Shown: positions 7,752 through 16,225, numbered from the stretch's first letter. The stretch is 64,000 nt of DNA from JAXGYV01 sp040772045 (GCA_040772045.1 JAXGYV010000004.1:70085-134084); one strand, 5' to 3'. Made by a program: numbers and translations. Notes: generated by a model from the letters alone, not told the origin.

Positions 7752-10160
7752 TCAGACGTCTAGGAAACGCACTTCGCGGGCGTTCTTCTCGATGAACTCC
7801 CGGCGCGGCTCGACTTTGTCGCCCATAAGCATGGTGAACACCTCGTCGGCGGCCGTGGCATCCTCCATGGAAACCAGCTGGAGGGTACGCGTCATCGGGT
7901 TCATAGTGGTCTCCCAGAGCTGCTCCGGGTTCATCTCGCCGAGGCCCTTGAAGCGCTGCAACTGGATGCCCTCTTTGGCCAGCTCTACGATCTGTACCCG
8001 CAGCTCTTCGTAGCTGGCGGCCTCGGCCTTGCGCTGCCCCAGCCGCAGCACGAACGGTGGTTTGCCGACCATCTCTTTGACACGTTGGTGCACGCGCCGC
8101 AGCGCCTGGAACTCCCGGCCGGTGAGGGCTATGAGCGGCACCCTCAGGTTGATGGCGAGCCCTGTCCGACGCTCCACGAGACGCGCGTCGACGATCTCTT
8201 CCTCTTCGTCTCGCCCAAGGATATCGATGACGTAGCGCTCGTCCGGGCCGCTGGCGAGAAACCCCTCAAGGCCGGCGAAGCTGGTGATCTCGGCCTCGAT
8301 GGCGGGTCCGTTCTTGAGCATGTCAACCAGCTCACCGCCCCACTGCGACTTGAGCTTCTTCACCCAGCCCTCGTACTCGACGAAGAGCTTGAGGAAACGC
8401 TGGTACTTGGCCTCGGAGAAGGTGAAGCTGCTGCTCGTGTTGTCGACCTTGATCTGCTCGAGCCTGCCGCGCAGGAGCATATCTTCGAGCTGGCTCTCCT
8501 TATGAATGTACGCCTCCTGGTTACCCTGCTTGAGCCGGTAGAGCGGAGGCTGGGCGATGTACACATAGCCCGCGTCCACCAAGGGGGTCATATGGCGGAA
8601 GAGGAAAGTGAGGATGAGAGTGCGGATGTGCGAGCCATCCACATCGGCGTCGGTCATGATGATGATCTTGTGATAGCGCGCCTGCGCGATGTCGAACTCG
8701 TCGCCGATGCCCGTACCCATGGCGCTGATCATTGTGAGGATCTCGTTGTTGGCGAGCATCTTGTCGATACGCGCCTTCTCTACGTTGATGATCTTGCCGC
8801 GCAGCGGCAGGATGGCTTGGAAGCTGCGGTCGCGCGCCTGTTTCGCGGAGCCGCCCGCCGAGTCGCCCTCTACCAGGTAGAGCTCGGAGAGCGCCGGATC
8901 GCGCACTGAACAGTCGGCCAGTTTTCCGGGCAGCGTGGAGCCCTCTAAGAGCCCCTTACGACGCGTGAGGTCGCGCGCTTTCCGGGCGGCGTTGCGCGCC
9001 CGCGCAGCATTGACAGCCTTGTCGAGGACCTGCCGCGCCTCAGAGGGGTTCTCTTCCAGAAACTCGGCGAGCTTGGCATTGACCGTGGTTTCGACGAGCG
9101 TGCGAATCTCGGTGTTGCCCAGCTTGGTCTTCGTCTGCCCCTCGAACTGCGGGTTCTTGAGCTTGACCGACACGAGCGCGGTGAGCCCTTCGCGCACGTC
9201 TTCGCCCGAGAGGTTGTCGTCTTTCTCTCGCAGCAGGCCCTTTTGCCGGGCGTAATCATTGACGGTGCGGGTGAGCGCGGCCCGAAAACCAGAGAGGTGT
9301 ACGCCCCCCTCGGTGGTGTTGATGTTGTTGGCGAAGGTGAAGATCGACTCGTTGTAGGACGAGTTCCACTGCATCGCCACCTCCACCTGACCCTCGGGCG
9401 TCTCGTTGTCGAACGAGATGATGGATCGGTGGATAGCGTCTTTATCGCGGTTAACGTAGGCAACGAAGTCCCGGATGCCCCCGGCATACTGGTACTCGAC
9501 CGACTCTCCTTCGGCACGGTCGTCGACCAGCTCGATACGGAGATCTCGGGTGAGGAACGCCGTCTCCCGCAGCCGCTGGGCGAGCACACGGAAGTCGAAC
9601 TCGACCTCCTCGAAGACCTCGGAATCCGGCAGGAAGGAGACGGTGATACCCGTCTTTCCGGCACACTGCTCCAGTTTCTGGAGATCGGTCACCGGTGTGC
9701 CGCGCTCGAAGCGCTGATGCCAGTGGTGGCCGTCGCGGTAGATGTCTGTCTCGAGCCACTCGGAGAGCGCGTTGACCACCGACACGCCCACCCCGTGCAG
9801 GCCACCCGAGACCTTGTAGCCCTGGCCTCCGAACTTGCCGCCCGCGTGGAGCGTGGTGAGCACCACCTCGGCCGCCGGCCTGCCGTATTTCGGCATGACG
9901 CCTACGGGGATGCCGCGGCCGTCGTCGGCGACCGTGATGGAGTTATCCGGGTTGATGACAACCTTGATGGACGAGGCAAACCCTGCCAGCGCCTCGTCCA
10001 CGGAGTTGTCGACCACCTCGAACACAAGATGGTGAAGGCCGCGCGGCCCGGTAGAGCCGATGTACATGCCGGGTCGCTCGCGAACCGGTTCCAAGCCTTC
10101 GAGAACCTGGATGTCCTGGACGTCGTAGCTAGACTGCTTCACGTATCCTCGTGGTGCCAT
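7752..10160 (-). CDS. gyrB: DNA gyrase subunit B (long form with insert)
   Basis: An 802-residue gyrase ATPase/TOPRIM subunit. Visible motifs are the GHKL ATPase site (NSVDEALAG, DDGRGIPVG, GLHGVGVSVVNALS), TOPRIM residues (EGDSAGGSAKQ, DADVDGSHI) and the C-terminal QRFKGLGEMNPEQLW tail. Between AQPPLYRLKQG and LQRFKGLGEM there are roughly 195 residues, where typical actinobacterial and firmicute GyrB has about 40. This corresponds to the large insert known in proteobacterial GyrB. The gene is translated before gyrA in the same operon. A clear extended -10 promoter lies about 50 nt upstream (10210-10218). Confidence 0.97.
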   Translation of the reverse strand: MAPRGYVKQSSYDVQDIQVLEGLEPVRERPGMYIGSTGPRGLHHLVFEVVDNSVDEALAGFASSIKVVINPDNSITVADDGRGIPVGVMPKYGRPAAEVVLTTLHAGGKFGGQGYKVSGGLHGVGVSVVNALSEWLETDIYRDGHHWHQRFERGTPVTDLQKLEQCAGKTGITVSFLPDSEVFEEVEFDFRVLAQRLRETAFLTRDLRIELVDDRAEGESVEYQYAGGIRDFVAYVNRDKDAIHRSIISFDNETPEGQVEVAMQWNSSYNESIFTFANNINTTEGGVHLSGFRAALTRTVNDYARQKGLLREKDDNLSGEDVREGLTALVSVKLKNPQFEGQTKTKLGNTEIRTLVETTVNAKLAEFLEENPSEARQVLDKAVNAARARNAARKARDLTRRKGLLEGSTLPGKLADCSVRDPALSELYLVEGDSAGGSAKQARDRSFQAILPLRGKIINVEKARIDKMLANNEILTMISAMGTGIGDEFDIAQARYHKIIIMTDADVDGSHIRTLILTFLFRHMTPLVDAGYVYIAQPPLYRLKQGNQEAYIHKESQLEDMLLRGRLEQIKVDNTSSSFTFSEAKYQRFLKLFVEYEGWVKKLKSQWGGELVDMLKNGPAIEAEITSFAGLEGFLASGPDERYVIDILGRDEEEEIVDARLVERRTGLAINLRVPLIALTGREFQALRRVHQRVKEMVGKPPFVLRLGQRKAEAASYEELRVQIVELAKEGIQLQRFKGLGEMNPEQLWETTMNPMTRTLQLVSMEDATAADEVFTMLMGDKVEPRREFIEKNAREVRFLDV

Positions 10161-10209
10161 CGGGGCAGGCTAAAGACAGCCTGTGGAGGCGGGGGGTTCT
10201 GCCTGAGTA

Positions 10210-10218
10210 AGTATACCA
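10210..10218 (-). promoter_or_regulatory. gyrB: extended -10 promoter of gyrBA
   Basis: On the - strand the sequence reads TGGTATACT, an extended -10 (TGn plus TATACT) about 50 nt upstream of the gyrB ATG. No good -35 is visible, as is usual for extended -10 promoters. The 190-nt space between DUF721 and gyrB (10161-10352) holds nothing else recognisable, so gyrBA probably has its own promoter apart from the recF operon. Confidence 0.5.
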
Positions 10219-10352
10219 GAATCAGCCTCTCGCGACCGCCTCCGCGCCCTCCTGCTCGCTCTACAATTTCGTCGTTTTGCTCGTGTTTCCTGCATGACAC
10301 CCAGCGGTCCACAGACCACCGAGAGGACGGGCGTGTCGGGCGACGCCGCGTG

Positions 10353-10649
10353 TCAGCGAGGGCGTCTGCCTGAGACAAACCGCAGGCGCTCTACGGGGCA
10401 ATCCGGGTCGGCGGCGTGCATCTTGGCCAGGAACTCACCGCTCAGATAGGTGAGCTCCTGCGCCCAGACCGAGGATTCACATTCGAGGACGAGCGTGCCC
10501 CGTGCGAGCCGGACCGGCGTGGCGGCCGCGGTCACGTGCGCTCCCGCGGCGGCCGACCACGCGGCGTACGCGCGGGCCTCCTCGCCCTCGCGCAGCCTCT
10601 CGGCCGTACGCTTCAGCACGTCGCCCAGGCGTACGAACTCGGCCGTCAT
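10353..10649 (-). CDS. DUF721 / DciA-like protein
   Basis: A 98-residue DUF721 protein. This family includes DciA, the ancestral bacterial replicative-helicase loader or operator, and commonly sits between recF and gyrB in actinobacteria. Conserved features are the N-terminal LGDVLKRTAERL helix, W65-type AYAAWSAAAG, and SSVWAQELTYLS, which is the most conserved part of the family. I chose the ATG at 10649 because it overlaps the recF stop as ATGA; the reading frame is open upstream but that would lie inside recF. The assignment to DUF721 is firm; helicase loading is inferred from the family. Confidence 0.85.
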   Translation of the reverse strand: MTAEFVRLGDVLKRTAERLREGEEARAYAAWSAAAGAHVTAAATPVRLARGTLVLECESSVWAQELTYLSGEFLAKMHAADPDCPVERLRFVSGRRPR

Positions 10650-11755
10650 ACCGCACCCTCCGGAGTATTCAAATCGATGACCAGCGCGCGGGCGAGCTCC
10701 CCGGAAGTGAAGTACATCGTCGTGGTGGTCGTCACCAGCACCTGGCCGCACTGCAGAAGCAGTTCCACCAGGAGGCGTCTTCGCCGCTCGTCAAGTTCGC
10801 TCATCACGTCGTCGAGGAGCAGCGGCCCAGTCTTGTCGAAGACCTCGGCGGCCACGTGCCGCTCGGCCAGGAGGAGGGCCAGCACCGCCGCTCGCTGTTC
10901 CCCCTGGGAGCCGAAAGGCCGCAGGTCACGACCTAGGGGGCTCGCGCCGGCCCCGCCCACCTCCAGGAAGCGCAGTTCATCGCGGTGCGGCCCAAGCGAG
11001 GTTGTACCGCGAACGATCTCCAGCGCTCGCCGCTGCCGTAGCGCCGCAAGGTAGGCCTGCACATCGTGCTCGTACTCCGCAAAACCAGACTGGAGCTCGA
11101 GATCGAACGTGCCTCCGCACGGCGTGAGGGCGGTGGCATGCTCTGCAAAGATCGGTCGGAGATATTCCACGAAATCTCTGCGCCGCCTACCCAAGTCGAT
11201 ACCGGCCTGAGCCACCTGCTTGTCCCACGGGTCGAGTGTGCGTTCCGCCGTGCCGCCACGCACGCGCACCAACTGAGCGTTTCGCTGTCGCAGCGCTAGG
11301 TGGAGATCCGTGCTGGCGGCTGCGTAGCTAGCATCCAGCGCGGCGGCAAACGCGTCAAGGTGAGCGCGGCGACGGGCCGGACTGCCTTTCACCAGAAGCA
11401 AACTCTCTGGTACGAAGATGAATACGGCTGCGCGGCGCCGCAATTCCTCGGCGGTGGCATCGCCTGCGCGACTAACTCGAATACGTCGGCCAGAGCCCGG
11501 CGCGAAGTACACCTGGGTACGGCTCCCGTCGTCGAGCTGCGCCTCGGCTCGCACGTAGCTTGCCCCCCACCGGACGAGCTTTTCGTCGCGGCTCGTCCGT
11601 GGCGACGCCGCCCGGAGGGCGTAGAACACCCCCTCGAGTAAGTTCGTCTTGCCAGCCGCATTCTCACCGACCACGATGTTGAGCCCGGGCGAAAAGACGA
11701 ACCGGGCTTTGTGGTAGGAGCGGAAGTTCGTCAGTCCTATCTCGGCGACGTGCAT
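10646..11755 (-). CDS. recF: DNA repair/replication protein RecF
   Basis: A 369-residue SMC-like ATPase that helps load RecA at gapped DNA. It shows the Walker A GENAAGKTN (G30-K36), an LGPHRDEL segment, the signature region SQGEQRAAVLALLLAE and the Walker B LLLDDVMSELD. Length is normal. The ATG overlaps the preceding S4-domain gene by 19 nt and its stop overlaps DUF721 by 4 nt, so it is the centre of a tightly coupled replication operon. Confidence 0.95.
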   Translation of the reverse strand: MHVAEIGLTNFRSYHKARFVFSPGLNIVVGENAAGKTNLLEGVFYALRAASPRTSRDEKLVRWGASYVRAEAQLDDGSRTQVYFAPGSGRRIRVSRAGDATAEELRRRAAVFIFVPESLLLVKGSPARRRAHLDAFAAALDASYAAASTDLHLALRQRNAQLVRVRGGTAERTLDPWDKQVAQAGIDLGRRRRDFVEYLRPIFAEHATALTPCGGTFDLELQSGFAEYEHDVQAYLAALRQRRALEIVRGTTSLGPHRDELRFLEVGGAGASPLGRDLRPFGSQGEQRAAVLALLLAERHVAAEVFDKTGPLLLDDVMSELDERRRRLLVELLLQCGQVLVTTTTTMYFTSGELARALVIDLNTPEGAV

Positions 11756-11952
11756 ACGCGGTACTCTTGGTCGTCGATAGCGACCACGTCGCCGGGCCGT
11801 ACGAGATGCGCTCGGCGGCGCTCTTCCGCACCGTTTAACCGAATGCGTCCGCCTTGCACCATGGCTTTCGCCTCTCCGCCGCTACCAGCGATGCCGGCCA
11901 CTTTGAGGAGAGCACCCAGCGTGAGTGGACCTCTTACGAAGACGTCGATCAG
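11737..11952 (-). CDS. S4-domain RNA-binding protein (YaaA/RlbA type), non-AUG start
   Basis: A 71-codon S4-domain protein between dnaN and recF. Read on the - strand it gives the family pattern LGALLKVAGIAGSGGEAKA, QGGRIRLNG, RRRAHLVRPGDVV, then a stop at 11737. There is no in-frame ATG, GTG or TTG before the conserved domain. The best start is CTG at 11950-11952, which overlaps the dnaN stop as CTGA in the same geometry as ATGA couplings, so translation probably depends on dnaN. The protein is equivalent to YaaA of the Bacillus dnaA-dnaN-yaaA-recF locus and likely binds structured RNA. Family and frame are well supported; the exact start codon is not. Confidence 0.8.
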   Translation of the reverse strand: MIDVFVRGPLTLGALLKVAGIAGSGGEAKAMVQGGRIRLNGAEERRRAHLVRPGDVVAIDDQEYRVCTSPR

Positions 11953-13061
11953 GTGCTCAGGCGAATCGGCATGATCAGGTACACGAAATCGGCCGCCGCC
12001 TCATCTACCCCTGTGATAAGTCCGGGCCGAAGAGGACTGATCAGTTTGAGGGAGATCTTGCTCCCCTCCACGGCCTCCACCCCGTCGATAAGGTACGCGT
12101 GGTTGAATCCGATCTCGAAATCCTCACCCTCGTACGCGACATCGATCTGCTCTTCCGCCTGGCCGACATCTTGCGTAATCGCCCGCATGGTTAGCGATCC
12201 GGCGGAGAACCGCAGGCGAAGCGGAGCGTTTTTCTGAGCGAGTAGTCCAACCCGGCGGGCGACAGCGAGGAACGACTCCTTCTCCAATTCAAGCTCGTGC
12301 TCATACGCGTCTGGGAGCAGCTGCTTGTAATTCGGGAAAGCGCCATCGATGAGCCGCGTAGCGAGCACGACCTCGCCGAACCCAAAAACCGCCTGATTTT
12401 CAGTCACGGCAACGTCAACCGCATCGCGATCGCCCGCCGCAGCCAGCCGAGCGACCTCTCCCAGCGCCTTTACGGGCACGATCGCTTGCATCTCTATCTC
12501 TGGCCCGCCCTCCAGCTGCGACTGCTTCACAGCTAAACGATAACTATCAGTCGCCACCATCTTCAGCGAGCCTCCACCCAGCACAACTAACACACCGGTG
12601 AGAATCGGGCGCGTCTCATCCCTCGAAGCGGCTCGCGCCACCTTGCTGAGGGTCTCGACGAGAGGGTCGGCGGCCACGCGGAAACTCGCAGAGAGATCGA
12701 ATGCCGATGTCTGTGGAAAATCGCTAGCCGCCCACGAGTTCAGCTCGAACATCGCTTTCCCCGCGACCACCTGCACGGTGCCACCGCCACCACTCTCCAC
12801 GGTAACCTCGTCCCCCGACAGGTTACGTACGATGTCGGAGAACAGTCGCGCCGGAACAACCACGTCACCCGGCTCATCGATAGTGCTCGTCAGCGTCGCC
12901 CTTACAGAGATCTCCATATCGGTCGCATACAAGTTCAAACGCTCTTCGGAGGCCTGCAGGAGGATGCCCGAGAGCACCGGTAGTGCACTCCGCGCCGATA
13001 CGGCACGTGCAAGCACAGCGAGTCTGTCAACGAGGGTGCCACGGTCACACCGGAGTCTCAT
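11949..13061 (-). CDS. dnaN: DNA polymerase III beta sliding clamp
   Basis: A 370-residue beta clamp of normal length with three repeated clamp domains. Recognisable segments are LPVLSGILLQA, LYATDMEISV, PARLFSDIVRNL, DETRPILTGVL, VATDSYRLAVK, and the C-terminal YLIMPIRLST. AAGGAG stands 6-7 nt before the ATG, the clearest ribosome site in the replication cluster. The stop overlaps the CTG start of the S4 gene. A 265-nt spacer with a perfect DnaA box separates it from dnaA, so it may have its own promoter, possibly under DnaA control. Confidence 0.96.
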   Translation of the reverse strand: MRLRCDRGTLVDRLAVLARAVSARSALPVLSGILLQASEERLNLYATDMEISVRATLTSTIDEPGDVVVPARLFSDIVRNLSGDEVTVESGGGGTVQVVAGKAMFELNSWAASDFPQTSAFDLSASFRVAADPLVETLSKVARAASRDETRPILTGVLVVLGGGSLKMVATDSYRLAVKQSQLEGGPEIEMQAIVPVKALGEVARLAAAGDRDAVDVAVTENQAVFGFGEVVLATRLIDGAFPNYKQLLPDAYEHELELEKESFLAVARRVGLLAQKNAPLRLRFSAGSLTMRAITQDVGQAEEQIDVAYEGEDFEIGFNHAYLIDGVEAVEGSKISLKLISPLRPGLITGVDEAAADFVYLIMPIRLST

Positions 13062-13326
13062 GCCAGCTCCTTATTTCTATGAAGAAAGTTCCTTTGTATC
13101 TGCTTCATCGTCATTATCATCTGCTGGAAGCTGTGTAGAACTGCGGGGGTGCGTGCAGAATGCGTAGTCCTCCGCAGTTCATCGTCCTGTGGACGCCGTG
13201 TGGATAAGTGTGAACGTTTACCATCCGCCAGGCGACCACACACAGCATAGTCGGTTAAAGGGTGGGTTGTGAATCGCTCATCCTCACCATTCCACAGTCA
13301 CGCTCACAACCGGTCGGGTCGCGGGC
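13062..13326. promoter_or_regulatory. dnaA-dnaN intergenic region with a DnaA box
   Basis: This 265-nt gap contains one perfect DnaA box, TGTGGATAA at 13199-13207 (TTATCCACA on the - strand), roughly 140 nt upstream of the dnaN start. A second imperfect CCTGTGGAC lies at about 13187. The isolated box suggests DnaA-dependent control of dnaN or a minor sub-origin; the main cluster of boxes lies at 15.7-16.0 kb. No coding frame is convincing here. Confidence 0.6.
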
Positions 13327-14784
13327 CTAGCGGGTGGCTTTCACACGGTCAGTTACAGTCTGTACGAGCTCGTGGAGCTGGCGGTCGTGACCATCCTTGA
13401 GGAGACGCTCGATCTTTTGGATGGCGTAGAGAACAGTAGTGTGGTGACGACCACCGAAGCGCTCGCCGATTTGAGGAAGAGACGCATCGGTGAGCTCACG
13501 CGAGATATACATGGCGACTTGGCGCGCGTATGCCAGGTCTTGTGTACGACGATCGCCGCGGAGGTCGCTGATGTGACAGCCGAATTGCCGGGCGACCTCT
13601 GCCTGCACCGCGTCGACTGTAACGGGCATTCTGAACGCGTGAGGGAGGATATCCTTGAGGGCCTCCTGCGCGAGCGGCAGCGTAATTTCCCCTCCCCGGA
13701 CGGCTGCGAAGCTGACCACCCGTGTGAGCGCCCCGTGGAGTTCACGGATATTAGACGTAACGCGTGCGGCGATGTACTCGAGCACCTCACCCTCGCGGAT
13801 CGGCAGGCCATCCCATTTGACCTGTCGCCGCAGGATTGCGATGCGTGTCTCTAGGTCGGGCCGGCCAATGTCGACGACGACACCAGCGCCGAAGCGAGAG
13901 CGGAGCCGCTCCTCCAATGCCTCCAGCTCCCGAGGAGGTCTGTCCGACGTGATCACGATCTGCTTGCCGGCTTCGTACAGCGAGTTGAAGGTATGAAAGA
14001 ACTCGACCTGTGTCTGCTGCTTCTCAGCGAGGAACTGAACATCGTCCACGAGGAGGATGTCGTTGTCGCGATAAGCTTGTTTGAACCCCTCGATGCGCCC
14101 CTTGTCGGTAAGCGCGTTGATGAAGTCGTCGGTGAAGCGTTCCACGGTGACGTACTTGAACTGCAACCGTGGATGACTCGCCAGTGCCGCATGAGCGATA
14201 GCTTGCACGAGGTGCGTCTTCCCAAGGCCTGTATCGGCATAGATGAAGACGGGGTTGTACGCGGTTGCGGGCGACTCGGCGACGCTATTAGCTACCGCGG
14301 CGGCGTACTCATTGTGCGGCCCGATCACGAAACGCGCGAACGTATACCGGGGATTAAGCTCCTGCGTCGCCTTCGCCACGGGCGCGGAGGGCTCCGCGAC
14401 CCCTGGAGCTGTAGTTTTCGCTGGTGATACTGGCGCCGTGGACTGCTGGGCTTCGTCTGGGGGAGAACTTTCGGCGGGTTTCTGCGCCTCAGCCCGATCA
14501 TCTACCACGATACATACGGTGATCGGCGTGGAGAGAACAGTCGTCAACGCGTTCGTGAGGAGAGGTCCGAACCGCTTCTCCACCCAGTCACGCATGAACT
14601 CACTCGCTACACCGAGGGTGAAGGTATCGTTCGAGAGCGCAACCGCGACGGAAGGAGCGAAGAAGAGACGATACGTCGCCTCGTTCACGTGCTGCTGGAG
14701 GTAAACCCGGGCCTCATCCCAGATGCGTGTTAGGTGGTCGTCGATCGCGTGGCTCCTCTGCGTCGAACCGGATGCGAATGGCAT
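13327..14784 (-). CDS. dnaA: chromosomal replication initiator DnaA
   Basis: A 485-residue initiator. Domain I spans about 1-90, a Pro/Ala-rich linker about 100-140, and the AAA+ domain starts near ARYTFARFVIG-type sequence at 145. The Walker A reads YADTGLGKTH (K189), where the first P-loop Gly is Ala183; Walker B is ILLVDDVQFLAEK. Domain IV carries the DNA-binding signature GGRHHTTVLYAIQKI. The ATG shares one base with the stop of the upstream ATPase gene (TAATG), so dnaA appears translationally coupled to it rather than having its own leader, which is unusual for dnaA. Confidence 0.97.
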   Translation of the reverse strand: MPFASGSTQRSHAIDDHLTRIWDEARVYLQQHVNEATYRLFFAPSVAVALSNDTFTLGVASEFMRDWVEKRFGPLLTNALTTVLSTPITVCIVVDDRAEAQKPAESSPPDEAQQSTAPVSPAKTTAPGVAEPSAPVAKATQELNPRYTFARFVIGPHNEYAAAVANSVAESPATAYNPVFIYADTGLGKTHLVQAIAHAALASHPRLQFKYVTVERFTDDFINALTDKGRIEGFKQAYRDNDILLVDDVQFLAEKQQTQVEFFHTFNSLYEAGKQIVITSDRPPRELEALEERLRSRFGAGVVVDIGRPDLETRIAILRRQVKWDGLPIREGEVLEYIAARVTSNIRELHGALTRVVSFAAVRGGEITLPLAQEALKDILPHAFRMPVTVDAVQAEVARQFGCHISDLRGDRRTQDLAYARQVAMYISRELTDASLPQIGERFGGRHHTTVLYAIQKIERLLKDGHDRQLHELVQTVTDRVKATR

Positions 14785-15614
14785 TACAGGATGGATTCCA
14801 GGAGAGAAGCGCCCCCTTCAGTAAGCACCCGTTTCCCGTCGCCGACGGGACGAACCAGGCCGGCTCGTTCCAGTATACCGAGTTCACGAAAAGCCGTAGC
14901 TGGAGCGATTTCCAACTCCTTGGCTAGGGGTGTTGGCCCAGCGGCGCCGAGCTCCATGAGCAAGACGAGCATGCGCTTTTGCCGGGTGGTAAGACGTACC
15001 GCGGGCTCGGCCGGAGTTGAGGGAGGACGAGCCTCACCCGTCTTGTGGGGCAGCCGTATGGTGAGCACGGTACCGCCGCCCAGGTTGTCCTCGATGGTGA
15101 GCACGCCGCGCAGGAACGCCAGCGACTCCTGGGCGATCGGCAGCCCGGACCCCACGCCACGAATCCAGTGCCGCTGAGCGGCGGTCGCTGTAGTGAAGCC
15201 GGGCTGGATGGCCCTGGCTTTGTCGGCGATGCCAGGGCCGTGATCCGATATCCGCAAGACCTGTCCGCCGTCTAGGACCGTGACTACCACATCCTGAAAT
15301 GAAGCGTGAATGAGATTCTCGATGAGCTCTCGAATGACCGTGTATGGGACCTGTCCGCCCTGCTCCCGGCAGTGCCGGTACGTCTCTGTGGCGAGTGAGC
15401 CGATAAGCGCGGGCAAGTCGGCCTCTTCCACGGTGATTACCCGCGGCGGGCTGGTCAGCGTGTCGTAGACGGCGATTCGTGGTGCCCCCGGTCCGCGGAG
15501 CGGGCCCTCTCCCTCCGGCGCGCTGGGCCCGTTGTCGCACGCACGCTCGTCGGCGCAGCTGGGCGCCGGCGCGTCGCTGTGACCGGCGAGAAGCCTCTCG
15601 AGGAAGGACTCCAT
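14784..15614 (-). CDS. GHKL ATPase - winged-helix protein coupled to dnaA
   Basis: A 276-residue protein of unknown role. Residues about 50-190 are a HATPase_c (GHKL) domain with an N box IRELIENLIHA (E96, N100), G1 box ISDHGPGIA (D124) and G2 box RGVGSGLPIA. There is no histidine-phosphotransfer (DHp) domain, sensor or membrane segment, so it resembles anti-sigma/SpoIIAB-like or MutL-like ATPases rather than a full kinase. Residues about 205-276 form a winged helix-turn-helix (LTTRQKRMLVLLMELGAAG, LAKELEIAPATAFRELGILERAGLV). It sits between the DnaA-box cluster and dnaA, ends in a TAATG overlap with dnaA, and its promoter gives an almost leaderless mRNA. An ATP-responsive regulator of dnaA or the origin is a reasonable inference but nothing more. 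Confidence 0.85.
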   Translation of the reverse strand: MESFLERLLAGHSDAPAPSCADERACDNGPSAPEGEGPLRGPGAPRIAVYDTLTSPPRVITVEEADLPALIGSLATETYRHCREQGGQVPYTVIRELIENLIHASFQDVVVTVLDGGQVLRISDHGPGIADKARAIQPGFTTATAAQRHWIRGVGSGLPIAQESLAFLRGVLTIEDNLGGGTVLTIRLPHKTGEARPPSTPAEPAVRLTTRQKRMLVLLMELGAAGPTPLAKELEIAPATAFRELGILERAGLVRPVGDGKRVLTEGGASLLESIL

Positions 15615-15623
15615 GGGCCGCCG

Positions 15624-15632
15624 AGTATAGCA
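15624..15632 (-). promoter_or_regulatory. extended -10 promoter of the ATPase-dnaA operon
   Basis: On the - strand this reads TGCTATACT, an extended -10. The ATG at 15614 lies only about 10 nt downstream of the box, so the transcript should begin at or within a few bases of the start codon (leaderless), and no Shine-Dalgarno is present. The -35 position reads TTCGGT, a poor match. Confidence 0.5.
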
Positions 15633-15701
15633 GAGGCACTACGCCGACCGAAAAGGCGCTCGGAAGCGATGAAACGCTAGCGAGCGGCAGAATCGCCGCC
15701 G

Positions 15702-16025
15702 TTCTCCACAAGGTTTTCGACAACTGTGGAGAAAGGCCCGAGGCCGCTGATCGAATTCCCGGTAAATGCGCGGCTTGTGGAAACTGGGGTTTCACGCCAC
15801 ATGAGAGCCAGTTGGTGGACGCAGTTCTCTCAGGGTACCCCGGCGGTGGGCTTTCTGCGGCCACTTGGTTCGTGGCGGCAGAGCAAACCTGCTGCATAGC
15901 GTGCATGAACGCAGAGAATCTCGCGGGTCGAGCAGTGTCAAGAGCTTGTTGAGGACCGAGTCGCTTATCCACGTGACCCACGAGCCTGGATGCGCGCAAA
16001 AAGGAAGATATCCACACTTTCCACA
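15702..16025. other. probable oriC: cluster of DnaA boxes
   Basis: A gene-free stretch between the dnaA operon (leftward) and thiT (rightward) holds at least six sites close to TTATCCACA in both orientations: TTCTCCACA 15702-15710, TGTGGAGAA 15725-15733, TGTGGAAAC 15776-15784, TTATCCACG 15965-15973, ATATCCACA 16008-16016 and CTTTCCACA 16017-16025. The first two form an inverted pair 14 nt apart. An A-rich run near 15998-16010 is the best local candidate for the unwinding element. Gene polarity diverges here, as expected at an origin. The stretch 15785-15960 shows nothing further. Confidence 0.8.
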
Positions 16026-16111
16026 GATGACCGTGGAGAGATGCTGCGTCACACGAAACAGGTGTGGGACGTGCCCTGTTGGGCGAAGAGGTACACTCTT
16101 TCTGCTGCGGA

Positions 16112-16225
16112 GCTCCCGAACGAGGGGCTGAGAAGGCGCTTCCTGGTGCCGACGCACAGGACCTGACCACCCCCATGGGTGGCGGCGTCACGGCGACGCT
16201 GCTGGGTAATGCCAGCGAAGGGAGA
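16112..16225 (+). promoter_or_regulatory. TPP riboswitch (THI element)
   Basis: The thiamine-pyrophosphate aptamer is clear: GGGGCTGAGA near 16124, GGACCTGAC near 16159 and CTGGGTAATGCCAGCGAAG at 16202-16220, with an extended variable arm between. P1 pairs CTCCC (16113-16117) with GGGAG (16220-16224). That 3' strand of P1 is also the only good Shine-Dalgarno for the ATG at 16235, about 10 nt away. Ligand binding should therefore hide the ribosome site, implying translational control of thiT-thiN. A possible -10, TACACT, lies at 16092-16097. Confidence 0.92.
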
